DNA of 64,000 nt from Rhodoferax lithotrophicus (GCF_019973615.1 NZ_AP024238.1:4237989-4301988); one strand, 5' to 3'. Counted from the stretch's first letter, positions 16,463 through 26,249 are shown. Made by a program: numbers and translations. Notes: a model not told the origin generated them from the sequence alone.

Positions 16463-18123
16463 GTCTTAAACGCATTGTCTTGCGCAACTTTGTGATAGTG
16501 CGCGAGCTTGATCTGGATTTTGCAGATGGCTTTACGGTATTGACAGGCGAGACTGGTGCCGGGAAATCCATTTTGATTGACGCATTACAGCTCGTCACTG
16601 GTGGACGAGCTGATGTAAATGTCATTCGCGAAGGCAGCGAACGAACCGAAGTCAGCGCCGAGTTTGATACTTCCCCCGATATTTTGCATTGGCTTGATGT
16701 TGCCGGGTTTGATCAAGAGACCACACTGATGCTTCGCCGTACCGTCGATACCCAGGGCAAAAGCCGTGCATGGATCAACGCCAGCCCAGCCACAGCCACC
16801 CAACTACGAGCCTTGGGTGAACAATTGCTCGACATTCATGGTCAACACGCATGGCAGAGCTTGACTCGTGCAGATGCTGTTCGTGCACTTTTGGATGCCT
16901 ACGCACAGATATCAACCACAGCAACAGCAGCCACTTGGCAAGCCTGGCGATCTGCGCAAGACCGACTGACCCAAGCCCAAGCATCTCAATCAACATTACT
17001 GGGGGAACGTGAACGTCTGATTTGGCAAATAGGTGAACTGGAAAAACTGGCTCCAGGCTCCGATGAATGGCCCTCCCTGAACGCCGAACACGCCAGACTC
17101 TCCAATGCACAAGGTTTGCTGGATGCAACACAACAAATTCTGATCTCCCTGGATGAAGCCGATGACAGTGCGCTAAGCCGCATTGGAGGCAGCCTTGATT
17201 TGCTTCGAAAAAATGAGCATATAGAACCTGTATTCAAGGCGCTATCCGAGGTTTTGATATCCAGTCTTGTGCAACTGGAAGATGTTGTTCATACGCTACG
17301 CTCTTATCTGAGAAAAACAGAACTAGACCCTCAGCGCCTGAATGAGCTCGATGAGCGAATGAGCCATTGGTTATCACTGTCCAAGCGCTACAAGCGACAC
17401 CCGGAAGATCTTCCCGAGTTGTTGTCTAACTGGCGGGCCGAATTATCCAAGCTGGAGTTGGCATCGGATCTGCAAGGGCTCGAAAAAGCACAAGACGCAG
17501 CTTGGCTGGCTTATCAAAACCAAGCTAAATTGCTTTCGAAAGAGCGACATCAACATGCACCACGACTAAGTCAAACGATCACCGAAGCAATGCAAGGGCT
17601 GGGCATGCAAGGCGGCCAATTTGAAGTGAGCTTGCAACCACACACCCACCCTACTCAAAGTGGGCTGGAAGAAGTGAGTTTTTTGGTAGCGGGACACGCC
17701 GGAAGCACTCCACGTCCGATCAACAAAGTAGCTTCTGGTGGAGAGCTTTCACGCATCGCTTTGGCCATTGCAGTCACCACCAGCCAACTCGGCAGTGCGC
17801 AAACATTGATCTTTGACGAAGTTGACTCCGGGGTGGGGGGGGCCGTCGCAGAAACCGTTGGGCGACTCATGCATCAACTGGGCGCTGACCGTCAAGTATT
17901 CGCTGTCACGCATCTGCCACAAGTTGCAGCCTGTGCTGATCATCATCTGGTGGTACGTAAACGGACGCAGGGCACCAGCACATTCAGTCAAGTGACCTGT
18001 GTAGCTGATGAAGAACGGGTGACCGAGCTGGCACGTATGTTGGGAGGGGAACGCCTGTTGAACAGCACGGTGGCACACGCACGCGATATGCTACAAGCCC
18101 AAGGTTCGAACCATGACCACTGA
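16459..18123 (+). CDS. recN: DNA repair protein RecN
   Basis: SMC-like ATPase for double-strand break repair. Walker A is GETGAGKSILID near residues 29-40, the signature motif is ASGGELSRIALAIA, and Walker B lies in TLIFDEVDSGVGG; HLPQVAACADHHLVV follows as in the family. The middle third is Leu/Gln/Glu-rich and likely coiled coil. Start is GTG, overlapping the nadK stop by 4 bases; the 3' end overlaps rapZ by 11 bases. Length 554 aa is typical. No LexA box was identified because the gene lacks its own upstream region. Confidence 0.95.
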   Translation: MSLKRIVLRNFVIVRELDLDFADGFTVLTGETGAGKSILIDALQLVTGGRADVNVIREGSERTEVSAEFDTSPDILHWLDVAGFDQETTLMLRRTVDTQGKSRAWINASPATATQLRALGEQLLDIHGQHAWQSLTRADAVRALLDAYAQISTTATAATWQAWRSAQDRLTQAQASQSTLLGERERLIWQIGELEKLAPGSDEWPSLNAEHARLSNAQGLLDATQQILISLDEADDSALSRIGGSLDLLRKNEHIEPVFKALSEVLISSLVQLEDVVHTLRSYLRKTELDPQRLNELDERMSHWLSLSKRYKRHPEDLPELLSNWRAELSKLELASDLQGLEKAQDAAWLAYQNQAKLLSKERHQHAPRLSQTITEAMQGLGMQGGQFEVSLQPHTHPTQSGLEEVSFLVAGHAGSTPRPINKVASGGELSRIALAIAVTTSQLGSAQTLIFDEVDSGVGGAVAETVGRLMHQLGADRQVFAVTHLPQVAACADHHLVVRKRTQGTSTFSQVTCVADEERVTELARMLGGERLLNSTVAHARDMLQAQGSNHDH

Positions 18124-19003
18124 CCCTACATCGCTCCATTTGGTGCTTCTTACAGGCATGTCAGGCTCTGGCAAATCGGTTGCGCTGCATGCACTTGAGG
18201 ACTTGGGCTTTTATTGTGTAGACAACCTGCCCCCCGAATTGCTGTCCTCTTTGATATCACTTGAGCGAACGGGCTCAACCAACCAATTGGCCATTGCCAT
18301 GGATGTGCGTAGCGCCAGCTCCTTGCCGCTGGTGCCACAGCAACTCCTGGCACTCAAGTTACAAGGCGTTCATGTGGACAGCATTTTTCTGGATGCCAAT
18401 ACCGATATGTTGATCAGGCGTTATTCTGAAACACGCCGACGCCACCCTTTGTCTGAATACCAGAAAACTTCAGCACAAGAGGATCAACGCCACGCATTAA
18501 CTGAAGCCATTGAGCTTGAGCGCGAACTACTCAGTGAACTCCGTGCCGATGCACATGTGATTGATACCAGCATCATCAGGCCTACACAGCTACAAAGCTA
18601 TATCAAAGACATTATTTCAGTCACCAATCAACAAATGACTCTGGTGTTTGAGTCATTTTCTTTCAAGCGCGGCCTCCCCAGTGATGCAGACTACGTGTTC
18701 GATGTACGCATGCTGCCCAATCCGCATTACGAGCCTACGCTGAGAGCCCTCACTGGCCGTGATGAGCCAGTCATCAAATTTTTTCAACAAGATGCTGAAA
18801 TGACCCGCATGCTGGCGCAAATTCACGATTTTCTGGAGAACTGGCTCGACGCATTGGCTCACAACCATCGTAGTTATGTCACCGTGGCCATTGGCTGTAC
18901 CGGAGGACAGCACCGTTCGGTGTACATAGTAGAGCAGCTCAACACACTGTTTTGCCAAAAATGGAGCACCCTCAAGCGCCACCGTGAAATGGATGCGCGC
19001 TAG
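18113..19003 (+). CDS. rapZ: RNase adapter RapZ
   Basis: Nucleotide-binding protein of the YvcJ/RapZ family, which in enteric bacteria directs RNase E to the GlmZ small RNA and so tunes amino-sugar synthesis. Walker A is TGMSGSGKSVALHAL near residues 14-28, with YCVDNLPPELL after it; the C-terminal domain has DVRMLPNPHYEP and the conserved IGCTGGQHRSVYIVE. The 296-aa length is normal. Its TAG stop shares the palindrome CTAG with the stop of convergent mutY. Confidence 0.94.
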   Translation: MTTDPTSLHLVLLTGMSGSGKSVALHALEDLGFYCVDNLPPELLSSLISLERTGSTNQLAIAMDVRSASSLPLVPQQLLALKLQGVHVDSIFLDANTDMLIRRYSETRRRHPLSEYQKTSAQEDQRHALTEAIELERELLSELRADAHVIDTSIIRPTQLQSYIKDIISVTNQQMTLVFESFSFKRGLPSDADYVFDVRMLPNPHYEPTLRALTGRDEPVIKFFQQDAEMTRMLAQIHDFLENWLDALAHNHRSYVTVAIGCTGGQHRSVYIVEQLNTLFCQKWSTLKRHREMDAR

Positions 19004-20064
19004 GACGAATGTAATAACTTGCGCACGGGGGCAGGCATGCCCAGTTGCTCCCACTGTGTGGGCTCAAACCAGGCCCCAGAGACGTTAGGAGAGCACGTGC
19101 CAGGCAATTCCAGCTGCACCGGGTGTAAATGCAGATCTTTGTGCGTCAGCACATGCTTCACAACGGGTAAATCAATCAGATGCACACGATATGCATCAGG
19201 CACTGCGGCCAGCAAAGCCTGCCGGGTATCAAACAGGGTAAAACAATACAACCCAGCCCAAACACCGGGAGTCGGCCGCGGCTCCAGCCACAACGCCCCT
19301 TCATCAGTACGTGCCCAAAGCATCCAAATGGATTGGGCGCTGCGTTTGATACGCCGTGTTTTCACTGGAAAAGCCAAAGGATTGGACTGCAAATTGGCTA
19401 CGCACCGATTTTGCAAAGGGCAAGATGCACACGCGGGTTTTCTGAGGGTGCACAGTGTGGCCCCCAAATCCATCATGCCTTGGGTGTAACGAGGCATGGC
19501 GTTGATCAAATCAGTATGCGGCAGCAAAGAGTTAGCTAATTGCCACAATTGCCGCTCATTACCCGCCACAGATAAATCTGATGCAAAGCCGAGGTACCGT
19601 GTCAAAACCCGTTTGACATTGCCATCCAGAATCGCGACCCGTTCACTGAAACACAATGAAGCAATCGCTGCTGCCGTGGATGGCCCAATACCAGGCAAGG
19701 CTTGCAATTGCTGAGCCGTTTGCGGAAACACACCTGCGTACCGATGCATCACCTCTTGAGCGCAGCGGTGCATATTACGTGCGCGACTGTAGTACCCCAA
19801 ACCACTCCATAAACCCAACACCTCGTCCAACGAAGCATCAGACAAGGCTGCCACATGCGGAAACTTGCCTAAAAACCGTTCAAAATAAGCTAGGACGGTT
19901 CCAACCTGAGTCTGCTGCAGCATGATTTCAGACAGCCAGACCCGATAAGGATCACGCGTATTTTGCCAAGGTAGGTCATGCCGACCATTAGAAGACTGCC
20001 AAGCCACAACGGCTTGCGACAGAAACTCGTCCGGCACGAGCGTCAAAACACCTTGATTACTCAA
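19000..20064 (-). CDS. mutY: A/G-specific adenine glycosylase MutY
   Basis: Removes adenine mispaired with 8-oxoguanine. The N-terminal domain has WLSEIMLQQTQV with the catalytic Glu, the helix-hairpin-helix LQALPGIGPSTAAAIAS and the catalytic Asp in AILDGNVKRVL. A [4Fe-4S] cluster motif with exact C-x6-C-x2-C-x5-C spacing occurs in CTLRKPACASCPLQNRC. A NUDIX-like C-terminal domain for 8-oxoG recognition follows. The start overlaps the stop of the upstream dynamin-like gene by 4 bases, implying coupled translation. Confidence 0.95.
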   Translation of the reverse strand: MSNQGVLTLVPDEFLSQAVVAWQSSNGRHDLPWQNTRDPYRVWLSEIMLQQTQVGTVLAYFERFLGKFPHVAALSDASLDEVLGLWSGLGYYSRARNMHRCAQEVMHRYAGVFPQTAQQLQALPGIGPSTAAAIASLCFSERVAILDGNVKRVLTRYLGFASDLSVAGNERQLWQLANSLLPHTDLINAMPRYTQGMMDLGATLCTLRKPACASCPLQNRCVANLQSNPLAFPVKTRRIKRSAQSIWMLWARTDEGALWLEPRPTPGVWAGLYCFTLFDTRQALLAAVPDAYRVHLIDLPVVKHVLTHKDLHLHPVQLELPGTCSPNVSGAWFEPTQWEQLGMPAPVRKLLHSS

Positions 20065-22046
20065 ACCGTCGTATCCAAAGCAATCCCAAAGCGCGCTGGT
20101 GCAGTCATGTTCAGCAGGTGATCGGTAAGCTCGGACAATTTGGCTTCAACCCCATCCAAATCGGCATTACGTTGATTGACATCAGAAATTCGCTCATCCA
20201 GTCCTGTGGATGCCTGTGCAATACGGTCAATAGCTTCCAAACGTCGGGCAAAATTTTTGCGGCGTTCACGCAGTTGCGCATCCAATTGCGAGGCTGCAGA
20301 CTTGCTCCATGCTTCAATATCCGCCAACGCAGCTTCATGAATGGTCCGCAAGCGCGTTGACAGAGCGCGAACCAATCGATCCGCGAATGCCGGTTGTGCC
20401 AGCCGGAAGGCATTACCCAAGCCAAGATACTGCACATGACTGCGCTCAACCAACTCGAGATCCTTTAGATAGGTTTCAATCTCCAGCTCTTCTGGCACTT
20501 GCAACGAGAAACCATAATCCGTATTGAGCTGAATGAAGGTGGCCAGAAGCATCGTATGGATTTCAAGTCCTTTGGCATGAACCTGCTGCAAATTGAACCG
20601 GAGCTTGTCAAAAGTCTCCCCATACGCCTTCTTAATACCCAGCTTAAATCCTTTTTGCGTCAGGACTGCCGTCAATTCAGCCATCTCAGCACGCAAATTT
20701 GTGGGCCCAAGCAAGCTAAAAATATCTCGCAGCAACTTCATATGAACCGAGCGTACCGCATGAATTTTGACCCCGCCGGCATCAAAATCAGCCTGCTCTT
20801 GTGCAATGCGTGCGCGCATGTTTTTAATCACCGGGACGTTTTTACCTTGTAACCCCTTGAGCTCCAAAAGTTGCTCGGTCACATCACGTCGACGTATGTG
20901 CACTACACGTGCCGTTTCACTGCGCAAGTCTGCGATACCACGTGCAACCGCAGAAGCCAGAATCTTTTGTCTGCGCCCCATGATGCCCTGGCTGAGAGCA
21001 TCTTCCAAATGCGACAAGCAACTCCGCTTGAGCAAAGTCATATCATTATTGACCTTGGCCAACAGCCCTTTTTGAGCGGAAACGGCCACAACCTGATTGA
21101 CTGGTACACCCAAAATCTCTGCGGTGGTTTCTTGTTGCCTCTGAATTTGCTGCTGAACCTGTTGCGGGGTATCCAGAGCATCCCACAGCGTATCAATTTT
21201 ATTGAGTACGACCACACGAGTGGAGGCATCCCGAGAATCTTTAACCAAGTGCTCGCGCCAAATGGACAAATCTGACTGCGTTACACCCGTATCTGCAGCC
21301 AGGATAAAGACAATGGCTTGTGCTTGTGGAATCAAACTCACCGTTAACTCAGGTTCAGCCCCAATGGCATTAAGTCCGGGGGTATCCAAAATCACCAACC
21401 CTTGCTTAAGCAATGGATGCGCAATATTGATCAATGCGTGTCGCCATTTGGGCACTTCAACCAAACCCTTGGCATCAATCAACGCACTAGGCAAGCTTCC
21501 GTCTTCTTGCCAGAAACCAAGAGCCTTGGCATCCTCATGGGTCACTCGTCGGGTTTCCGCCACCTTGGCAAATGACTCTGCCAGCTGTTTGGGGTTGGAG
21601 ACATCTAGATCAATACGCTCCCATTTTTCAGGCACCATGCGCCATTCCATCAAGCTTTGTGGACGCAATCGCGACTCAATCGGCAATAGACGCAAACAAG
21701 GGGGTACATCAGGGTCATAACCCATCTCAGTCGGACACATGGTCGTTCGCCCTGCGCTGGCGGGCATGATACGTCGACCATAATCGGCAAAAAATATGGC
21801 GTTGATCAGTTCAGATTTGCCACGTGAAAACTCAGCGACAAAAGCCACCATCACTTTGTCCACGCGAACCTGAGCCTCCAAGCGAAGCAAACGATCCTCC
21901 ACCGATGCATCCAGCAAGTCTTGTTCTTTGAGCCATTGCGCGAGCAACTTCAGACGCAAGGCAAACTCATGGCGCCACACGCTGTGCTGATCAAATTTTT
22001 CGTTAAAAGAAGTTCCCAAAGCGCCTCCGTGCTTGCACGTTTCCAT
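20061..22046 (-). CDS. Dynamin-like GTPase
   Basis: Large GTPase of 661 aa with a bacterial dynamin-like domain. G1 is EFSRGKSELINAIFF near residues 72-86, the switch region ASAGRTTMCPTEM follows, G3 is LVILDTPGLNAIG near 215-227 and G4 is VVLNKIDTLWD near 277-287. The C-terminal half is charged and helical (ITDVNQRNADLDGVEAK-like heptads at the end), consistent with stalk coiled coils; there is no obvious transmembrane pair. Members act in membrane remodelling or repair, but no specific role is known to me for this one. It sits between mutM and mutY on the same strand. Confidence 0.85.
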   Translation of the reverse strand: METCKHGGALGTSFNEKFDQHSVWRHEFALRLKLLAQWLKEQDLLDASVEDRLLRLEAQVRVDKVMVAFVAEFSRGKSELINAIFFADYGRRIMPASAGRTTMCPTEMGYDPDVPPCLRLLPIESRLRPQSLMEWRMVPEKWERIDLDVSNPKQLAESFAKVAETRRVTHEDAKALGFWQEDGSLPSALIDAKGLVEVPKWRHALINIAHPLLKQGLVILDTPGLNAIGAEPELTVSLIPQAQAIVFILAADTGVTQSDLSIWREHLVKDSRDASTRVVVLNKIDTLWDALDTPQQVQQQIQRQQETTAEILGVPVNQVVAVSAQKGLLAKVNNDMTLLKRSCLSHLEDALSQGIMGRRQKILASAVARGIADLRSETARVVHIRRRDVTEQLLELKGLQGKNVPVIKNMRARIAQEQADFDAGGVKIHAVRSVHMKLLRDIFSLLGPTNLRAEMAELTAVLTQKGFKLGIKKAYGETFDKLRFNLQQVHAKGLEIHTMLLATFIQLNTDYGFSLQVPEELEIETYLKDLELVERSHVQYLGLGNAFRLAQPAFADRLVRALSTRLRTIHEAALADIEAWSKSAASQLDAQLRERRKNFARRLEAIDRIAQASTGLDERISDVNQRNADLDGVEAKLSELTDHLLNMTAPARFGIALDTTV

Positions 22047-22097
22047 TCAATTTGCTCAATATAGCACCGCCACATAAAGCTTGGGCTTGCAATTGAG

Positions 22098-22913
22098 TTA
22101 GTGTTTTTGACAAACAGGACAATAAAAGGTGGAGCGTTGTCCTTGTCGAATCATCTGGATGGTCGAATCACACCGCTTACATGGCATGTTGGCACGGCCA
22201 TAAACCATTGCCTCCAGTTGAAAATACCCAGCTTGACCATTTGCACTGGAAAAGTCCTTCAAGGTACTACCACCTTTTTCTACAGCACGCGCAAGCACAT
22301 CCTTGATGGCAGCGTGCAACCGTACCACCCTTATCCGGCTTAAATCTGCAGCAGAGACCGTTGGGCGAATGGCTGCCATAAATAGTGCTTCAGAGGCATA
22401 AATATTGCCAACACCCACCACCAAATCACCCGCCATGAGCACCTGTTTGATGGTCGTCTTGCGCTGACGCAAACCGGATGCGAACAACTTCAGATCAAAC
22501 GACTCCGACAAAGGCTCCATGCCCAACTGACCAAGTAATTTCACCGCGAGTGCATCTGTCAGGCTCTGCACATAGACAACGGCACCAAAACGGCGAGGAT
22601 CATTCAACCGCAAAATGCCTTGTGTAGTCACCATTTCAAAATGGTCATGAATACCCACGGGGGGTAACTGTTTGGCAAACCGCAAGGAGCCTGACATCCC
22701 CAGATGCACCAATAGCCAGCCTTGATCAAGTTCGATCAATAAGTACTTGCCACGTCGCCCCACCCCAAGCACCCGGCAGCCAGTTAAAAAGGCAACATCA
22801 CACCCCAACGGCCACCGCAAGGGTTTCCCCATGGTCACGGCCATCACAACAGCCCCCTGAATAGCTTGCGCAAAACTCAATCGGGTAACTTCTACTTCGG
22901 GTAATTCAGGCAT
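22098..22913 (-). CDS. mutM: Formamidopyrimidine-DNA glycosylase
   Basis: Bifunctional glycosylase/AP lyase that removes 8-oxoguanine. The mature N-terminus MPELPEVEVTR carries the catalytic Pro and Glu, LDQGWLLVHLGMSGSLRF the Lys/His region, VGNIYASEALF the helix-two-turn-helix, and the C-terminus a zinc finger (CKRC, 16 residues, CPVC). Length 271 aa is normal. It diverges from the TPR gene and leads the minus-strand run mutM, dynamin-like GTPase, mutY. Confidence 0.96.
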   Translation of the reverse strand: MPELPEVEVTRLSFAQAIQGAVVMAVTMGKPLRWPLGCDVAFLTGCRVLGVGRRGKYLLIELDQGWLLVHLGMSGSLRFAKQLPPVGIHDHFEMVTTQGILRLNDPRRFGAVVYVQSLTDALAVKLLGQLGMEPLSESFDLKLFASGLRQRKTTIKQVLMAGDLVVGVGNIYASEALFMAAIRPTVSAADLSRIRVVRLHAAIKDVLARAVEKGGSTLKDFSSANGQAGYFQLEAMVYGRANMPCKRCDSTIQMIRQGQRSTFYCPVCQKH

Positions 22914-22951
22914 ACATCATTTTTTGAACACGCATGGATTATTATGACCAG

Positions 22952-24685
22952 ATGCGTCTCAAACACCTTTATTTGATCCCCTTGCTGTTGACCCTCAACG
23001 TCAACACACCTGCGCAAACCATTCATGAAACAGAGTCAGGGACTCAAATTTCTGCGCTGGACAGTGCATTGTTCTACCAGCTTTTACTTGGCGAACTTAA
23101 TGCCCGAAGTGATGAACCTGCCAGTGCGTTTTCACTAATTCTTGATGCTGCTCGCCAAACCAATGACCCCGCCCTGTTCAAGCGCGCTGTATACATCGCA
23201 TTGCAAGCCAGATCAGGTGAGTCCGCCTTGATTGCCGCCAAAGCCTGGAGTCAGGCAATACCTCATTCCAAAGAAGCGAATCGCTACGTTTTGCAGGTTT
23301 TATTGGGACTTAATCGTACGGCCGAAGCGCTTGATCCACTCAAGCGCGATATCACACTCACATCAAGTAAAGAGCAAAGTGATGCCATATGGCTCATCCC
23401 GGGACTGTTTGAACGATCAAGTGATCGTGTGTTGGCTGCAACAACGGTTCAAAAAGCTTTGGCGAGCTTTCTTACGAACACCAATTTAGGCCCAACCGCC
23501 TGGGCGACCATTGGGCGTATGTGGCTCCATGCAGATGTCAAGCCTGCCGCACTTAAGGCCGCCACCAGCGGGTTGGGCATGAGTCCGCGCGCTGAACACC
23601 CTGCGTTACTGGCACTATCCTTATTGAACTCCGACGTACCTGCGGCACAAGAGTTGGTGCAAAAACATTTACCTTATGCCCGACCTGAATTTCGTATGGC
23701 CTACGTCAAGGTACTCCTCAATGCCAAACATGAATCTGATGCAAAAACACAGTTGGACACTCTTCAAAAGCAAAGTCCAGACTATCCAGATACGTGGCTG
23801 ATCAATGGGGCATTGGCCATGCAAGATGGCCAAATTCAAGCTGCTCAACAGCAACTTCAGCGCTACCTCGAACTCACCGAGCCCAACACCCATACAACCG
23901 CACTCGGAAGTTATGCACGTGGCCGCACGCAGGCTCTTTTTTCACTGGCTCAAATTGCCCAGCAGAGCAAAGATTTCAAACAGGCGGATGCATGGTTGCA
24001 ACGCATTGATACACCTGAAGATGCCATGCGTGCACAAATCAGGCGCGCCATCCTAGTGGCGCAACAAGGCCAGCTCGAAGCTGCTTTAACGATGATCCAG
24101 AATGTTCCCGCGCTGACGACCGATGACCTTCAGCTCCAACAATCTGCACAAATTCAGTTGCTCAAGGATGACAAGCAATATACACGTGCCCGTGCGTTGC
24201 TTCAAACGCAACTGACCCAAGACCCGGAGAATCTGGATCTGGTGTACGACTTGGCCATGCTGCAGGAAAAACTGGGCGACATTGACGACATGGAACGCCT
24301 GCTGCGCCGGTTGATCAACACCAAACCAGACGACCCGCATGCTTACAACGCCCTAGGATATTCACTGGCAGACCGCGGTTTGCGACTGCCGGAAGCCATT
24401 ACCCTGATCACCAAAGCCCTGGAGCTGAAGCCCAACGACCCCTTCATCACCGACAGCCTGGCGTGGGCGGAATTTCGCAGCGGAAACCTGGATCGAGCCT
24501 TAAAGCTCTTGCAAACCGCTTTCAAAGACAAACCCGATGCCGAAATTGCAGCACACCTAGGTGAAGTGCTCTGGACGCTAAACCGGCAGATGGAGGCACA
24601 GGACATCTGGCGGGAAGGCCTCAAGCTCAACCCCAGCAATGAAACACTGATCAACACACTGACTCGCCTGAAAGTTGTTTTGTGA
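22952..24685 (+). CDS. Exported TPR-repeat protein
   Basis: About 577 aa with an N-terminal signal-like segment (LYLIPLLLTLNVNTPAQT) and many tetratricopeptide repeats; clear repeat units are NLDLVYDLAMLQEKLGDID and DPHAYNALGYSLADRGLRL plus further C-terminal ones. TPR proteins act as assembly scaffolds. In betaproteobacteria a gene like this is commonly found before lolB and ispE; its stop overlaps the lolB start by 4 bases, which suggests a link to outer-membrane assembly. I take the second ATG because it starts the signal peptide directly; the first is 18 bases upstream. Confidence 0.8.
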   Translation: MRLKHLYLIPLLLTLNVNTPAQTIHETESGTQISALDSALFYQLLLGELNARSDEPASAFSLILDAARQTNDPALFKRAVYIALQARSGESALIAAKAWSQAIPHSKEANRYVLQVLLGLNRTAEALDPLKRDITLTSSKEQSDAIWLIPGLFERSSDRVLAATTVQKALASFLTNTNLGPTAWATIGRMWLHADVKPAALKAATSGLGMSPRAEHPALLALSLLNSDVPAAQELVQKHLPYARPEFRMAYVKVLLNAKHESDAKTQLDTLQKQSPDYPDTWLINGALAMQDGQIQAAQQQLQRYLELTEPNTHTTALGSYARGRTQALFSLAQIAQQSKDFKQADAWLQRIDTPEDAMRAQIRRAILVAQQGQLEAALTMIQNVPALTTDDLQLQQSAQIQLLKDDKQYTRARALLQTQLTQDPENLDLVYDLAMLQEKLGDIDDMERLLRRLINTKPDDPHAYNALGYSLADRGLRLPEAITLITKALELKPNDPFITDSLAWAEFRSGNLDRALKLLQTAFKDKPDAEIAAHLGEVLWTLNRQMEAQDIWREGLKLNPSNETLINTLTRLKVVL

Positions 24686-25197
24686 ATCACCGTCCCGTTT
24701 TGTTGACTGTTCAGTTTATTGCTATTTTATTCATAGCTGGATGCGCAATAAAACCAAGAATCGTCGACCAAAATGATCAAAAAATACCCAGTTGGTATGG
24801 TCGTCTGTCCATGCAGGTACAAGGCCATCCAAATGAATCGCCGCCAGAAAAACAATCCTTTAATGCCGCCTTTGGATTACGAGGCACGCCACAGTTTGGA
24901 TATCTGGATTTTTACAGCCCGTTGGGCAGCACTGCCGCAGCGATTCATTGGACACCCGAATTTGCCAGTTTAGAAACACAAGGTGAAACACACACCTTCG
25001 CCGGGCTCAATCCATTAATCCAACATCTGCTAGGCACCGATGTACCTGTCTCCGCCTTGTTCGACTGGTTAAATGGTCGAGAACGAGCAGTCAATGGCTG
25101 GGAGGTGAACTTGACGCAATTTGCCCAAGGAAGAATCTCAGCCCAACGCATTTCACCCCTGCCCCAAGCCCAATTACGCATTATTTTGGACAACTGA
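24682..25197 (+). CDS. lolB: Outer-membrane lipoprotein receptor LolB
   Basis: Inserts lipoproteins arriving with LolA into the inner leaflet of the outer membrane. The lipobox LFIAGC gives the lipidated Cys near residue 21, and YGRLSMQVQG with FGYLDFYSPLGSTAAAIHW matches the LolB beta-barrel half. The 171-aa size is normal though sequence conservation in LolB is low. GTG start overlapping the TPR gene stop by 4 bases. The DNA coding for the lipobox region matches the dispersed AT-rich repeat. Confidence 0.85.
   Translation: MNHRPVLLTVQFIAILFIAGCAIKPRIVDQNDQKIPSWYGRLSMQVQGHPNESPPEKQSFNAAFGLRGTPQFGYLDFYSPLGSTAAAIHWTPEFASLETQGETHTFAGLNPLIQHLLGTDVPVSALFDWLNGRERAVNGWEVNLTQFAQGRISAQRISPLPQAQLRIILDN
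24721..24754 (+). repeat. AT-rich dispersed repeat, copy 5 (partial, inside lolB lipobox region)
   Basis: GCTATTTTATTCATAGCTGG followed by ATGCGCAATA matches the first half of the repeat (GCTAT, ATT, ATAGCTG, TGCGC). Confidence 0.6.
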
Positions 25198-25232
25198 GCC
25201 AGCCTCTACCTTGACGCGCAACCCACGTAGCC

Positions 25233-26066
25233 ATGAAATCGCTCTACGATATTTCCGCCCCCGCCAAATTGAATTTGTTCCTGCACATTGTTGGCAGACG
25301 CGCAGACGGCTACCACCTCCTGGAATCGGCTTTTATGCTGATTGACTGGTGCGACACCCTGCACTTTGAATTACGCCATGACGGTCAGATCAGTCGGGAA
25401 GACCTGAGTGTGTCACTGCCTGAAAATGACCTGGTGATTCGGGCTGCACGAGCCCTGCAAAAATACAGTGGCTCCGCATTGGGGGTACACATCGCCATAG
25501 ACAAGCAGATTCCTTCACAAGCAGGCATGGGTGGAGGCTCCTCAGATGCGGCCAGCACATTGCTAGCGCTGAATCGTCTTTGGCAACTCAACCTGGGGCT
25601 TGAGGCTTTGCTTCCCATCGGGCTGGCGCTAGGCGCGGATGTCCCTTTTTTTCTAGGCGGTCAAAATGCCTGGGTCAGTGGCATTGGCGAAAAAATGACC
25701 CCTATTGATCTACCATCCGCACAGTTTTTAGTGGTCAAGCCTACCGTTGGACTTTCGACTGAGAGAATTTTTTTACATCCAGATTTAAAAAGGGACACAG
25801 AACCCGCTATAATTTCAGGCTTCGCTGCAGACGCATTTGACTTTGGTCAAAACGACTTGCAAGCAGTTGCTCAGTGCATATGTCCAGAAATTGACCATGC
25901 TTTACATTGGTTGGATCAGATGGGCATGAATGGCAGAATGACTGGTTCTGGAAGTGCGGTATTTGCGCGAACATTGTCCGACAAAAGTAACCAAGTTTTA
26001 CCTGGTTTTTCCGTCAGGCAATGCGGTAATTTGCCCATTCATCCGCTTTACGGCTGGATAGGTTAA
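25233..26066 (+). CDS. ispE: 4-diphosphocytidyl-2-C-methyl-D-erythritol kinase
   Basis: GHMP kinase of the MEP isoprenoid pathway. N-terminal APAKLNLFLHIVGRRADGYH is diagnostic, the ATP loop is IPSQAGMGGGSSDAAST, and the C-terminal GRMTGSGSAVFA is the third GHMP motif. The 277-aa length is normal. Neighbours lolB and tRNA-Gln/prs match the usual betaproteobacterial order. Confidence 0.95.
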   Translation: MKSLYDISAPAKLNLFLHIVGRRADGYHLLESAFMLIDWCDTLHFELRHDGQISREDLSVSLPENDLVIRAARALQKYSGSALGVHIAIDKQIPSQAGMGGGSSDAASTLLALNRLWQLNLGLEALLPIGLALGADVPFFLGGQNAWVSGIGEKMTPIDLPSAQFLVVKPTVGLSTERIFLHPDLKRDTEPAIISGFAADAFDFGQNDLQAVAQCICPEIDHALHWLDQMGMNGRMTGSGSAVFARTLSDKSNQVLPGFSVRQCGNLPIHPLYGWIG

Positions 26067-26106
26067 AAAGGTTTTCGGTAAGTCATGTTTCATGACTTAC
26101 CCGTGT

Positions 26107-26183
26107 AGGGGAGTCGCCAAGCTGGTTAAGGCACTGGATTTTGATTCCAGCATGCGAAGGTTCGAATCCTTCTTCCCCTGCCA
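26107..26183 (+). tRNA. tRNA-Gln (anticodon TTG)
   Basis: A 77-nt cloverleaf with encoded CCA. Acceptor AGGGGAG pairs with TTCCCCT (one G-U pair), the D-arm is GCCAAGCTGGTTAAGGC, the anticodon loop TTTTGAT and the T-arm GGTTCGAATCC. Its place between ispE and prs is conserved in related bacteria. Confidence 0.95.
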
Positions 26184-26249
26184 AATTTTCAAGTTGTACA
26201 TGCATTCAAGTACAACGCAGCAAACAGCGACTAATAAGTTGGGATTTTC

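Noticed and set aside
17191..17290. AT-rich stretch in recN as a repeat copy
   Set aside because: Matches are scattered and too short to separate from chance.
25768..25813. TATAAT inside ispE as a promoter for tRNA-Gln/prs
   Set aside because: The hexamer is perfect but has no good -35 partner and lies about 300 bp before the tRNA; it may be chance in an AT-rich codon stretch.
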